IMG/VR virus record: IMGVR_UViG_3300044949_001812
Span: 1-31,401 of that record
Length of the DNA: 31,401 nucleotides
Direction: 5' to 3' (one strand)
From: a virus
In this document: piece after piece, positions 8,189 through 16,464 of the stretch
Layout: every line of letters starts with the position of its first letter
Position numbering within the stretch: the stretch's first letter is position 1
Made by a program: the position numbers and the translations under genes
Notes under the pieces: model-generated
Databases searched by the model: none
What the model was told of the DNA's origin: nothing
The model's input: only the letters and a program-made list of their open reading frames with translations

Positions 8189-10126
8189 TCAGAGCACCGG
8201 CTCCATACGCACGACCGTCGCGGCCTCGAGGAACACGCTGGCTCCGCGAACGGCCGACGAGACGTAGTAATCCGCGGCGAGCGCGTTGGCGGGCACCACC
8301 TCGGTTCGCTCGATCTCGGAAATGACGTCCCCCTCGGGGTCCGGCTCGTTCAGGGCTACCGGCCGATCCAGATACCAGCCGCCGGTCGGCGCATAGGTGA
8401 AGGTCCGCGTCCATTCACTCGGGGTCCGCGTCACCGTCACCGATCCGAGGCCGTCGCGATGCGAGTGGAAGACATTCACGATTCCATTGCACGTGCCCGT
8501 CTTCACCGTGACCACCCCGATGGTGGACGAGTCCCATTCGGGGAGACCCGTGGTCGCGGAGTAGGCGCGCACCGTGGTCAGGGTGGCGGTGCCGACGCAG
8601 GGCCAGCGATCCGCCGCGTGGTTCTGCGCAGTTCGGACGGTGGTGTCCGTCTCTACCCGGAAGCGAATCGGCACTAGGTCGGTGCTTGTTCCGTCGAGCG
8701 CCGCATGGCCTGCGATCCAGAGCCGGCGGCGCTGCCGGTAGAGCACCCGGAAACCGACTTGTGGGAGTTCTGTGCCGCCTGCGTCGATCACGTCGGCGTC
8801 GTAGAGGTATCCCGTGTCGGTCATGGCCGCCAGGACGACTTCGTGGATCGGGGTTTCTCCGTCGGCGGAGATGGGTAGGTCGATGTTGCCCGCCCCGGTG
8901 CGCAGTCGGAGCTTCATCCCACTCACCCACTCCGTCTTGTCGGCCAACAATCCGCGCACGCGCGTCGCCCATACGAAGCCTTGCGCGAGGCTCAAGCCTC
9001 CGACCAGTTGGAGGTTCCCGATCCCCTGCCCGTCGCGCCGGTAGCGGAATTGCTTCTCCGCGGTGGCACTCCACCTAAGATCGCTCGGCGACCACGCGCC
9101 AAACTCGTCGTGGTAGGGGTGTGTGATTGGCTCGCTGAGGAGCGTGCTTCGGCTGGCGACGAAGTAGCCGCCAGAGCTATCCGCGACGACCAGCATCCGG
9201 TTGCGTCGCGTGACCTCCTTCCATTTCACGCGGCGCGCGTAGGGCACTGCCGTCCCGCTCAAGCGGTATCGACCCGCAACCGAGAAAGCCCACCTATCGT
9301 CGGCTCCGCCTCCGCTGGCATCTGCGCTATTGGAAGCCACGGGACCATCTCCATTCCCCAGCGGCCCGACGTTCCCGCTAGCCGCAGCCGCCTGCGCGCG
9401 GGCGTAGCAGTCCGCCCACGTGCAGGGGTCGCTCAGTGTCACCGAAAACTCCTCGTCAGCGCAGTCCGGTTCCCGAGCGGCGGTCAGTCCGTCCGCCGTG
9501 GTCCAGGTCTGGCCGTAGCCGGAGTCGCGGAACGAAAAGGGCGCGTAGCGCCCCGGAGTTGAGCTGACAAACGTCCACCCGGACAGCGCGCACCCGCTGC
9601 CGTCCTCGTATCGCTCCAGCGTGTCCCCCGTGGGCAGCGCGCCGAGCCCCCACACAGTGCCGGTCCACACCAGCCCGGGGTGCGTCTGCGCCCCGCCCGC
9701 GACCCAGTGCTCGTAGTAGGACGTGAAGGGTGGCACACGCCGGGTAGTCCCCGAGCTGGTCCACGTCTTGTAGAGCTTGTAGTCCACGGCCGGGAGCGGG
9801 GGCGGTGGGGGGTCAAAGTCGTAATTGTCCGGCGTAAACGCCTCGAATCCCCACGCTTGAAACGTAACCGTCCGACGTTGGAAAAAAGCGGCCGTGGTTT
9901 CACTGGTCCCACCCACGGCGGTCACCGCGTTCCAGGCGCCGATCTCGGGGCCGAGGAACCCGGCGTCCGGGGCTTCCTCCAAGTCCGCCCCGTAGGTATG
10001 GTTCCCTGGGCGCGTGCCTGAGTGGGCAGCGTCGAAGCTCGCGTTCCAATCCCGCAAAGGGTTCGCGGAGTTAAACCACCGCGCCCGGCTGAACGGCGCC
10101 CGGTAGTCGTTAGGCAACCGCGGCAT
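8189..10126 (-). CDS. Tail-tip / virion structural protein, 645 aa
   Basis: 645 aa, beta-rich with many Trp, Tyr and Gly-Ser turns and no recognised catalytic motif. It contains a Pro run (DPPPPPLPAVDYK, about 105-116), a Cys-containing segment (CADEEFSVTLSDPCTWADCYARA) and a helical ARAQAAAASG stretch. Its position between the tape-measure side and the fibre gene fits a distal tail or baseplate-hub protein that joins fibre to tail tip. The start has a good Shine-Dalgarno sequence (GGAGGA, six bases before ATG), unlike most genes here, and overlaps the upstream gene by 17 bp. No family is recognised. Confidence 0.75.
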   Translation of the reverse strand: MPRLPNDYRAPFSRARWFNSANPLRDWNASFDAAHSGTRPGNHTYGADLEEAPDAGFLGPEIGAWNAVTAVGGTSETTAAFFQRRTVTFQAWGFEAFTPDNYDFDPPPPPLPAVDYKLYKTWTSSGTTRRVPPFTSYYEHWVAGGAQTHPGLVWTGTVWGLGALPTGDTLERYEDGSGCALSGWTFVSSTPGRYAPFSFRDSGYGQTWTTADGLTAAREPDCADEEFSVTLSDPCTWADCYARAQAAAASGNVGPLGNGDGPVASNSADASGGGADDRWAFSVAGRYRLSGTAVPYARRVKWKEVTRRNRMLVVADSSGGYFVASRSTLLSEPITHPYHDEFGAWSPSDLRWSATAEKQFRYRRDGQGIGNLQLVGGLSLAQGFVWATRVRGLLADKTEWVSGMKLRLRTGAGNIDLPISADGETPIHEVVLAAMTDTGYLYDADVIDAGGTELPQVGFRVLYRQRRRLWIAGHAALDGTSTDLVPIRFRVETDTTVRTAQNHAADRWPCVGTATLTTVRAYSATTGLPEWDSSTIGVVTVKTGTCNGIVNVFHSHRDGLGSVTVTRTPSEWTRTFTYAPTGGWYLDRPVALNEPDPEGDVISEIERTEVVPANALAADYYVSSAVRGASVFLEAATVVRMEPVL

Positions 10127-10751
10127 CGGGTGTCCTCCACCAAGACAGGGAGCGGGTGAAGTTCAGCACTTGCCCGAGGGCGTTGGTGCTGACGTTCGCC
10201 AAGTGGGTGGCGACCACGATGGACCCGCTGCCAGTGTTTTTGATCTCCGTGATCGCGCCACCCGTCCCGGAGACGACGTATCCGAGAGGCACATACAGGA
10301 ACGCAGGCGGGGCGCCGGTCGTCTCGTCGAAAGGGGCCTGGGGATAGGCGGAGGGGTTGGTGTCGAAGACAAAGGCCAGACTCGTGCAAATCAGCGGTTG
10401 GGCTTGGTTGAGCCCGATCTTTGCCCACACGTAGACGGTGCCGGGGCCGTCGAGGTAGAAGAGCGCCGCCGTGAAGGCGCTCGGTGCGGGCACTACGCCG
10501 CCCGCCGTCCCCCAGGTCACCCAGACGGGGTTGCCGAGCTGGCCCCCGGGGCGCACCCAGCCCGGCGGCGCGGTCTTGGTCAGAGTCAGAGCGCCGGCCT
10601 CCGCGGCCGACGTCGCGCGACGCCGGGGCAGATCCGCGGTCAGGATGCGCCGGCCGCCGGGGAGGACCTGCACGCGCAGCCCCGGCCCGGCCAAGGAGAC
10701 CGAGTCGATGCCGCTTGACCGACGGATGCCCCGCTCGCGTTTAAGGCCCAT
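10110..10751 (-). CDS. Tail-associated structural protein, 213 aa
   Basis: 213 aa. The basic N-terminus (LKRERGIRRSSGID) leads into beta segments (GLRVQVLPGGRRILTADLP), a central region of alternating hydrophobics (TVYVWAKIGLNQAQPLICTSLAFVFD) and a C-terminal beta region. No family is recognised. Its ATG lies eleven bases inside the 3' end of the preceding gene and its stop overlaps the next gene's start, so it is translated as part of the tail-tip set. The likely role is a minor tail or tip protein, by context. Confidence 0.65.
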   Translation of the reverse strand: MGLKRERGIRRSSGIDSVSLAGPGLRVQVLPGGRRILTADLPRRRATSAAEAGALTLTKTAPPGWVRPGGQLGNPVWVTWGTAGGVVPAPSAFTAALFYLDGPGTVYVWAKIGLNQAQPLICTSLAFVFDTNPSAYPQAPFDETTGAPPAFLYVPLGYVVSGTGGAITEIKNTGSGSIVVATHLANVSTNALGQVLNFTRSLSWWRTPDAAVA

Positions 10752-11424
10752 AGAGAGTTGAGTTCCAGCCCGCAGGGCCGCTTAGGAGCCACTCGCGGCG
10801 GATGGTGAACGTCTTGGCCTTCTGCTCGTAGCTCAGGCTGCCGAAAAGCCAATTCCGGCCGGACGGGGTCGGCGGCGTCCCGTTGGGGCTGTCAATCTTG
10901 CCGATGCTCGCCAGCTCGCTCCCCGTCGGCCGGGTCTTGCTGACACGCGTCTCCCGCCACACGGCGCTGGCGTTCAGGTAGGCCTTCACGCCGATGAACT
11001 CGCCGGACTTGAAGCCGATGAAGAGGCCGTCCTCGTCAAACACCGCGCCCGCCGTGGTCGACCCGGGGGCGGGCGGAGGGCCGTCGAGACCCGCGAACGT
11101 AGCAAAATCGGGATTGGTCTCCAGCGGCTCCTGGCCGGTGCTGATGTCGAGCGCGTAGATTGGGTCAGGACTGCCCTGGACACCGAAGTAGTCGCCCACG
11201 ATGTCCCACGAGCCGTCGTCGCGGCGGCTGATAGTGCGCTTGTCCATCTCGAGGAAGGACCAGCGGGGGTGATTGCTGAAGATGGCGACCTGCCCCTCGG
11301 GATTCGGGCCGTGATACCACCAGACGGCGCGGGCGGCGGACATGCCGTAGCGGTCGGTGACGAGCTGCCCGCCCGTGGTGAGGACAAGTTTGGAAGAGGC
11401 GTCGTCGTGGAGCGTGAGCGGCAC
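10741..11424 (-). CDS. Tail-associated structural protein, 227 aa
   Basis: 227 aa starting at GTG, 14 nt after a GGTTGAC that forms half of a perfect 16-bp palindrome. The protein has a start typical of virion proteins (PLTLHDDASSKLVLTTGG) and reads as beta-rich with Trp motifs (AVWWYHGPNPEG, RREWLLSGPAGW). No enzyme motif is visible. It is the first cistron after the tape-measure gene in the leftward direction, but a rightward lipoprotein gene is inserted between them. The likely role is a distal tail protein, by position only. Confidence 0.65.
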   Translation of the reverse strand: MPLTLHDDASSKLVLTTGGQLVTDRYGMSAARAVWWYHGPNPEGQVAIFSNHPRWSFLEMDKRTISRRDDGSWDIVGDYFGVQGSPDPIYALDISTGQEPLETNPDFATFAGLDGPPPAPGSTTAGAVFDEDGLFIGFKSGEFIGVKAYLNASAVWRETRVSKTRPTGSELASIGKIDSPNGTPPTPSGRNWLFGSLSYEQKAKTFTIRREWLLSGPAGWNSTLYGP

Positions 11425-11430
11425 GCCGAT

Positions 11431-11446
11431 TGGTTGACGTCAACCA
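11431..11446. promoter_or_regulatory. Perfect 16-bp palindrome TGGTTGACGTCAACCA between divergent genes
   Basis: Contains GGTTGAC on both strands. The leftward copy (11439-11445) is 14 nt before the GTG of the tail gene. The rightward copy supplies a TTGACG -35-like hexamer for the lipoprotein gene. A bound dimer could control both directions. Confidence 0.6.
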
Positions 11447-11461
11447 GGGTAGCCGTAGGGT
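11434..11461 (+). promoter_or_regulatory. Candidate promoter of the lipoprotein moron
   Basis: TTGACG (11434-11439), a 16-bp spacer, then TAGGGT (11456-11461). A start six to eight bases downstream would fall at or next to the ATG at 11469, giving a nearly leaderless transcript. The -10 is poor, so this is tentative. Confidence 0.4.
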
Positions 11462-11468
11462 AGACGGC

Positions 11469-11792
11469 ATGAAGAAGCTGATGCTGGTTCTGGCGATGCT
11501 GGCCTTGGTGGGGTGCGGCGGACCGAGCGCGGAGCAGCAAGCAAAGACGACGGAGCTCGTGGCGCTCATTATGGCCACCTCCCCGAAGGAGGACTGGGCC
11601 CCGGTCCACGCCCGCATCGCTGCCGCGGAACTCCCCGCGGATATCTCGAGGCGGCTGTGGTTGCTTGCCGGGGCTCGCGAGGACAGCCCCGACATCCTCG
11701 ACGACCGCCCCTCGGCAAAAGAGCACCGAAGCCGGGTGGTCGCCGAGGCGAGCCGGCTCGCCCCCGATTTCCTCCAGCGCCCTGTCGACTAG
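11469..11792 (+). CDS. Small lipoprotein, putative moron (superinfection or surface function)
   Basis: 107 aa with a clear lipoprotein signal: MKKLMLVLAM, hydrophobic core, then LVGC with Cys16 as lipidation site. The residue after Cys is Gly, not Asp, which predicts outer-membrane sorting. The mature part is a short helical charged domain with no known motif. It is the only rightward gene inside the leftward late operon, between the tape measure and the tail-tip genes. Its stop TAG overlaps the tape-measure stop within the palindromic CTAG. An independent promoter and a reversed single gene are typical of morons expressed by a lysogen, which often exclude other phages or change the host surface. 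The frame is open upstream to a TTG at 11430, but ATG 11469 fits the signal peptide. Confidence 0.8.
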   Translation: MKKLMLVLAMLALVGCGGPSAEQQAKTTELVALIMATSPKEDWAPVHARIAAAELPADISRRLWLLAGAREDSPDILDDRPSAKEHRSRVVAEASRLAPDFLQRPVD

Positions 11793-14700
11793 TCCTCGTC
11801 GGGCAGGCGGTCCCGGATCTCGCGGAGTAGACCGTTGGCCGTCTCGATGCCCCGGGCGGACCGCTCCTGAGCGGCGAGAATGGGGTCGCGGCCCTGGAAG
11901 GTGCCGCCACCGCCGCCGATGGACGCGCGCGAGTCGGACACGATCCCCGGCATACGGCCGGCGGCCTGGGCCATGAGCGACGTGGCGAAGTCGGCATCCG
12001 CCTGGCCGGAGGTCATGCCGGCGGCCGCATACTCCTCGCGCATCTTGCGCAGGCGCTCCGCATCCTCGAGGGCCTGGGCGCCTCGGTTGTCGCCACGGGC
12101 CCGGGCATCGTCGATGGCGCGTTGCACCGCGGCGTCCTTGCGGAAGCTCTCCTGGTCGGCTTCGCGCTGGGCGGCGTTGAGCGCCTTCTGGGCGACGAGC
12201 GAGTCGGAAAGGGCCTGGTTCTTGTCCTCGATGGCGGCGGCGATCTGACGGTCGAGGTCGGCCTGTTGCTTCAGGAAACGCAGGCGCTCGACCTCGGCCT
12301 TGTTGCCGCTGGCAACCGCGGTGGCGATGTCCTGGTCGAACGCGGCGCTGGCCTCCAAGTCGGCCCGTTCACGCGCACGCAGGCGCGCGGAGAGCTCGGC
12401 ATCCTGACGCGCGTCCTGGGCCTGCTGGCCCAGGTCATTCGCACCTTCCACCCGAGCTTGCGCGTTGGCGTAGTCGCGCTCGAGGCGGATGAGGTCCTCC
12501 CGGCTCGCGCCCTCCTTACGCGCGTCCTCAAGCCGCTGCTTGGCGGCGACACGCTCGTCCGTGGAGCGGAGGTTGATCTGGCGGATCTCCTCGTCCCGCG
12601 CCGCCGCGCGGGCCTTCTCCTCCGCGTCAATGGCGGCAAGGTCAGCCTGCTGACGAGCCTTGAAGGCGGCCTTCTGGCGGGCAATCTGGCGGGCAATCTC
12701 GGCGCCGCCCCTTCCCGCCCGGCCCCGACTGACGTTGGCCTTGAACGTCCGCCCGCGCACCGCGGCTCGACGAGAGTCGAAGGTCGCCTGGTCGAAGCCC
12801 GCTTCGTTACGGAGTTGCTCACGGCGGGCCGCGTCGGGGCCGGCGCCGGCGCTGCGCGCGGCGTCCTTCGAGGCCTGGGCCACGGCGGCTCGCGCCTCCA
12901 GTTCGGCGGCGCGTTGCTCCTGCATCCGAACGCGCGCGTCCGGGTCGGTGGTGGCATTGAGCCGGCGCTGGTAATCGCGCTCCTCGGCATCGCGGCGCTC
13001 CGCCTGGTCCTGCCGGAGGTCCTCAATCTCCTTCGGGGTGAGCCCAAGCTGGGACCTGTCTCGAGTGGCTTCGCTCGTGAGCTCCTTCCGCAAATCCCGG
13101 AGATAAGTCACGGTCTCCTCGTTCCGCCCAATCTGCTCCGCCGACTTGTCCTCACCTGCGGCGACCTCGGCGTTGAACTTCGCGATGGCCTCGGCCGTCT
13201 CCAGGTATTCGGCGCGGAGCTTCTGCATACGGGCCTGCCAGTCGTCGAGGTTCTTCACTCCATCGCGGCCCTTCTCGAGCTCCTTGCGCATGGCGGCGAT
13301 GTTGGCGGCCGTCTGCGCGGCGACCCGGGCAGTCTCACGGGCGGCGGCAGTCCAACGGTAATAGGCCATCGCGGCAAGGGTGAGCGCCCCGATCAGGGCG
13401 GTCCACGGGTTGGTGAAGAGGGCGACGGTGGCGGCCTTGAGCTGACCGAGCACGAAGCCCAGGGCGACGCGGACCAAGCCGAGGCCCTTGGCGGCGACGA
13501 CCGTGCTGACGCCGAGCGCGTAGTTGGCCACGGCGGCGAGGCCGGTCGCACCCGCGGCGGCCTTCATGCCGGCGGCGTGCAGGATCGACATGGTGGCGAG
13601 CAGGCCGTTCTTCGCCGCAGCGAGCCCGGCGCTGGCGGCCTCGAGAAACTGGAGACGGGTCAGGCTGGCAGTAACCGCCGAGAGCGACGCTTTGGCTTTG
13701 GTGAGCTGCTCGACCGCGGTCGCCGACTTGCTCGCGGCCGAGGCGGCGCCGAGCGTGGAGAGGAGGAACCCCTTCATCTCGGTGATGCCCTTGACGAAGC
13801 TGATCGCGGTCATCGCGGAGAGCACGGCGAGTGTGATCTTCACCGCCTCCCAGACGCCAAGCAGGGCCTTCTGCATACCCGGGAGGGCGAGAGTGTTCTC
13901 GACGATGCCGGTCTTGAAGTCGTGGACGAGCCCGCTGACGGCCGCCATGTCGCGACCGACCTGGGCGAGCACGGGGATCAGGTTGCGCGTGGCCTCGGTC
14001 ATCACACGGATCGAGTTGGACTGGGCCTCGGTGAAGGGGGCGGCGAAGCCCTGCTCCATGAGGCGGCGGGACTCCTCGAGCTTCGCGTTCAGCGACTCCA
14101 AGGTCTCCATCTCCTTCTTCATGCCGCCCTCGGTGCGGGCGAGGACCTTCTCGACCTCCGCCCACTTGTCGGAGAAGGACGCTCCGGTCAGTTCGAGATG
14201 TTGCAGCTTTTCCGCCAGCTCGTCGGTGACGACGCCCGTGCCCTGAAACTGGAAGAGCACGCGGTCGATGGAGCGCCCCCGCGCGAGCGCGTCGTAGAGC
14301 CGGCCGACGACGTGGGCCATGTCTTGGACCTGGTTGCCCGTGGCCGCAGCGGCGTCGCCGATCATCTCCATCGCCCGGGCACCGGCGAAGGCGCCTTTCG
14401 TGAGCCGGAGCAGTTGCAGGTTGGCGTCGGCGACGGCGTCGAACTTGAAAGGGGAGTTCGCGGTGAAGGCGTAGAGCTCCTGGATGCGCTTCTTCGCCAG
14501 CTCGGCGCTGCGGAGCAGGGTCTCGAACTTGCCCTCAATGCCCTGGAGCTGGCTGATCGACTTGAGGCCGCGCTCCAGGATGCCCGACTCCCGGACGATC
14601 TTCCGCATCGTGAGTAGGATGCCCGCGAGGCCACCGGCGAAAAGGGCGGTCGGCCCCAGGAGCTTCTCCATGAAGGCGTCTTTCAGGACGTTGGCGGCGA

Positions 14701-14815
14701 CCTGCATCTTGGACGCGCCTGCGGCAAGGTCGGCGGCCGGGCCGGCGATGGTGGCGGCCCCGGCGACGAGCTGGGAGTTGAGCCGGCTGCGGCCAGTGGA
14801 AAGGTTGTTGTCCAT
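11789..14815 (-). CDS. Tail tape measure protein
   Basis: 1008 aa, the longest uninterrupted protein in the window. It lies in the classic place after the tail tube and a chaperone-position gene. Hydrophobic helices occur near residues 50-72 (LLGPTALFAGGLAGILL) and in the middle (about 440-490, with a WTALIGALTLAAMAYYRW segment). The second half is a very long Ala/Arg/Glu/Gln-rich coiled coil that ends in a Gly-rich GGGGTF turn. At about 1.5 angstrom per residue it predicts a tail near 150 nm. The protein fixes tail length during assembly and is ejected with the DNA. The start follows the preceding stop by one base. Confidence 0.92.
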   Translation of the reverse strand: MDNNLSTGRSRLNSQLVAGAATIAGPAADLAAGASKMQVAANVLKDAFMEKLLGPTALFAGGLAGILLTMRKIVRESGILERGLKSISQLQGIEGKFETLLRSAELAKKRIQELYAFTANSPFKFDAVADANLQLLRLTKGAFAGARAMEMIGDAAAATGNQVQDMAHVVGRLYDALARGRSIDRVLFQFQGTGVVTDELAEKLQHLELTGASFSDKWAEVEKVLARTEGGMKKEMETLESLNAKLEESRRLMEQGFAAPFTEAQSNSIRVMTEATRNLIPVLAQVGRDMAAVSGLVHDFKTGIVENTLALPGMQKALLGVWEAVKITLAVLSAMTAISFVKGITEMKGFLLSTLGAASAASKSATAVEQLTKAKASLSAVTASLTRLQFLEAASAGLAAAKNGLLATMSILHAAGMKAAAGATGLAAVANYALGVSTVVAAKGLGLVRVALGFVLGQLKAATVALFTNPWTALIGALTLAAMAYYRWTAAARETARVAAQTAANIAAMRKELEKGRDGVKNLDDWQARMQKLRAEYLETAEAIAKFNAEVAAGEDKSAEQIGRNEETVTYLRDLRKELTSEATRDRSQLGLTPKEIEDLRQDQAERRDAEERDYQRRLNATTDPDARVRMQEQRAAELEARAAVAQASKDAARSAGAGPDAARREQLRNEAGFDQATFDSRRAAVRGRTFKANVSRGRAGRGGAEIARQIARQKAAFKARQQADLAAIDAEEKARAAARDEEIRQINLRSTDERVAAKQRLEDARKEGASREDLIRLERDYANAQARVEGANDLGQQAQDARQDAELSARLRARERADLEASAAFDQDIATAVASGNKAEVERLRFLKQQADLDRQIAAAIEDKNQALSDSLVAQKALNAAQREADQESFRKDAAVQRAIDDARARGDNRGAQALEDAERLRKMREEYAAAGMTSGQADADFATSLMAQAAGRMPGIVSDSRASIGGGGGTFQGRDPILAAQERSARGIETANGLLREIRDRLPDED

Positions 14816-14816
14816 G

Positions 14817-15578
14817 TCAGAGTGGTTCGGCGGGCGGGGGCACGGGGCCTTGGTTGGTGAGACGATTGAGGTTGGCCGCGGCCTTGGCCCTCAGCTCGTC
14901 CCGGGCGAGGCGCTCGGCGGTCTCGGGCGTCATGCGCGGGCGGGTGCGGACCAACTCGTCGGCACGGGCCTTGATCGCGGCCTCCTGTTCCTTGCGGTGG
15001 GCCTCGGCGCGCTGCTCGTCCAGAGGCGTCCAGACGCGAAGGTCGCCACCCTTGATCCGGTTCAGGATCGCCGCGCGCCAACGGAGCTGCCCGAGGGGCA
15101 TCGTCCAGACGGTCTCCGGCGACAGCTTGAACCCGTGCTCGATCATGCCGGCGAGCTCGAGGTTGTCGTCCAGGTCGCTGCCGGCGCGGTCGCAAGTGCC
15201 TTTGTGGTGGTTGGACCAGAAGCGCGGGCCAGTGGCGAAGTCCCGCATGTAGACCGCGAACTTGGCCGTCTCCATGCGAAGATCGTAGCGTTGGTAGCGC
15301 AGCGACCACGCGAGCCGGGCAAAGAGGCGGCGCGGGACGGCAAGATCGGGGCCGTAGTGGGCCGGGGTCCAGGGCGTGCTCGCGCACCGGACGGCGGCCC
15401 AGAGGTCGTGCAAAGTGGGCTCGCGGTGCCCGAGCAGGAACGGGGACTGGATGAGCTCGAGGTTGAACTGCGTCCAGAGCGAAAACGGCAAGAGCCGTTC
15501 CCCAAGGACCGTGTGCGGTCGGTTGAGGAACGGCTCTACGAAACGCTCGTCGTGGACGAACTGAACGGCCTCGGTCAT
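14817..15578 (-). CDS. Protein in tail-assembly-chaperone position
   Basis: 253 aa between tail tube and tape measure, where lambda-like phages encode the G/GT tail-assembly chaperones. It is a single ORF. I see no second overlapping frame or slippery heptamer followed by an extension, so the usual frameshift is not evident. The N-terminal two thirds are aromatic-rich (FSLWTQFNLELIQSPFLLG, LRYQRYDLRMETAKFAVYMRDF). The C-terminal third is a charged helix (EQRAEAHRKEQEAAIKARADEL) ending in a Pro-rich tail. GGTTGAC lies 14 nt before the ATG. The chaperone role is inferred from position. Confidence 0.65.
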   Translation of the reverse strand: MTEAVQFVHDERFVEPFLNRPHTVLGERLLPFSLWTQFNLELIQSPFLLGHREPTLHDLWAAVRCASTPWTPAHYGPDLAVPRRLFARLAWSLRYQRYDLRMETAKFAVYMRDFATGPRFWSNHHKGTCDRAGSDLDDNLELAGMIEHGFKLSPETVWTMPLGQLRWRAAILNRIKGGDLRVWTPLDEQRAEAHRKEQEAAIKARADELVRTRPRMTPETAERLARDELRAKAAANLNRLTNQGPVPPPAEPL

Positions 15579-15592
15579 GCCGAGGCGGAGGC

Positions 15593-15599
15593 GTCAACC
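15593..15599 (-). promoter_or_regulatory. Start-associated GGTTGAC, 14 nt before ATG 15578
   Basis: Lies just after the stop of the tail-tube gene. Same motif and spacing as upstream of the portal and two other genes. Confidence 0.55.
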
Positions 15600-15603
15600 C
15601 CTA

Positions 15604-15996
15604 TCAGGTGTAGGAGAGGCCCTCGTAGCCTTCGCAGTCCACCTTCACCATGAGCCAGTCCTCGTTGGAGGCGGTGACGGTGACGGACATGACCTTGGCG
15701 TATTTGCCGCGGATGACCGCCACGGCGCCGGCCACGGGGAGGGTGGCGGTGGTGGTGGCGTAGCCCTCGATGGAGCCGGAATACTTGAGGTTGCCGAAGG
15801 CGTGGGCGACGACATCGCCGTCCTCGTCCTTGGCGGTGATGTTGGTGTCGTAGCCGCCGGTGAAGTCGGCGGAGACGATGGTGGAGATGCCCGCGCAGAA
15901 CGAGCCTTTGGCGGTGACGGCGGCCGCGGCGTCAGCCGCGGTGAGAACGCCGAACTCGAACTCCTTGCCCGTAGCGAAAACTTTGGAGATGGCCAT
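15604..15996 (-). CDS. Major tail (tube) protein
   Basis: 130 aa, compact and beta-rich, with a start typical of siphovirus tube proteins (AISKVFATGKEFEFGV) and alternating strands such as SGSIEGYATTTATLP, AVAVIRGKYAKVMSVTVTA and WLMVKVDCEGYEGL. Length and place (between a tail-terminator-like gene and the chaperone/tape-measure pair) match the tube subunit that polymerises around the tape measure. GGTTGAC is 17 nt before the ATG. Identification is by context and fold-like pattern. Confidence 0.75.
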   Translation of the reverse strand: MAISKVFATGKEFEFGVLTAADAAAAVTAKGSFCAGISTIVSADFTGGYDTNITAKDEDGDVVAHAFGNLKYSGSIEGYATTTATLPVAGAVAVIRGKYAKVMSVTVTASNEDWLMVKVDCEGYEGLSYT

Positions 15997-16013
15997 AGTG
16001 CCATCCCAGGTCT

Positions 16014-16020
16014 GTCAACC
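16014..16020 (-). promoter_or_regulatory. Start-associated GGTTGAC, 17 nt before ATG 15996
   Basis: Adjacent to the imperfect palindrome copy at 16022. The two elements lie side by side, as they do upstream of the fibre gene. Confidence 0.55.
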
Positions 16021-16021
16021 A

Positions 16022-16035
16022 TCCCGACGTCAGGA
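16022..16035. promoter_or_regulatory. Dispersed palindrome copy 4
   Basis: TCCCGACGTCAGGA, 13 of 14 matches. It overlaps the stop codon of the tail-terminator-like gene just upstream of the tail-tube gene. Confidence 0.5.
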
Positions 16036-16461
16036 TGCGCAGGCCGCCACGCGAAGGGGGACGACATCCATGACCTTCCGGTCGTTGGAATCCTCCTTGA
16101 GGGCGCCGAGGGACCAGGCGATGAGCTTGCAGCCAGTCAGGTAGTCGGGGGCGGGCTGCGGGGCGGCGGTGAGGGCCGTGAGGACGCGGTCGCGCCAGTC
16201 CTGGCGGACCGCCTCGCCGTGGTCGTCCATGTCGGTCACGAGGCCGATGGCGACGGTGGCGTTGCCGTTGGGCGTGCCGCGCGTGACCTGGGTGAAGTCG
16301 GTGCAGAGCACGAAGGCGTGTAGGGGCCCGACCAATACGTCGCGGTCGCTGGCCGCGACGATGTCGATGCCGGCCGCGAGGGCGGGGTCGGCGAGGAGGA
16401 GCGCCACGAAGGCCCGCTCGATGGCGAGCTTCGGGTCGGTGGTGATGGCGGGGGAGGACAC
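16030..16461 (-). CDS. Tail terminator / minor tail protein-like
   Basis: 143 aa starting at GTG. The N-terminal helix (PKLAIERAFVALLLADPALAA), a strand series (LHAFVLCTDFTQVTR, NATVAIGLVTDMDD), a helix (AVRQDWRDRVLTALTA) and a closing strand (KLIAWSLGALKED, VMDVVPLRV) follow the alpha/beta pattern of tail-completion proteins such as lambda gpU. The position directly before the tail tube supports this. Such proteins cap the tail tube and join it to the head. The ascription is structural guesswork, since no strong sequence motif exists in the family. Confidence 0.65.
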   Translation of the reverse strand: MSSPAITTDPKLAIERAFVALLLADPALAAGIDIVAASDRDVLVGPLHAFVLCTDFTQVTRGTPNGNATVAIGLVTDMDDHGEAVRQDWRDRVLTALTAAPQPAPDYLTGCKLIAWSLGALKEDSNDRKVMDVVPLRVAACAS

Positions 16462-16464
16462 GGA

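Noticed and set aside
11430-11468. Upstream TTG start for the lipoprotein
   Set aside because: It would put charged residues before the signal peptide; ATG 11469 gives a textbook lipoprotein signal.
12122-14617. 831-codon open frame antisense to the tape measure gene
   Set aside because: Shadow of a high-GC coding strand with strong third-position bias. The product is low-complexity and the minus-strand protein is clearly real.
14817-15996. Programmed frameshift of G/GT type before the tape measure
   Set aside because: No overlapping second frame or slippery heptamer seen at the end of either gene.
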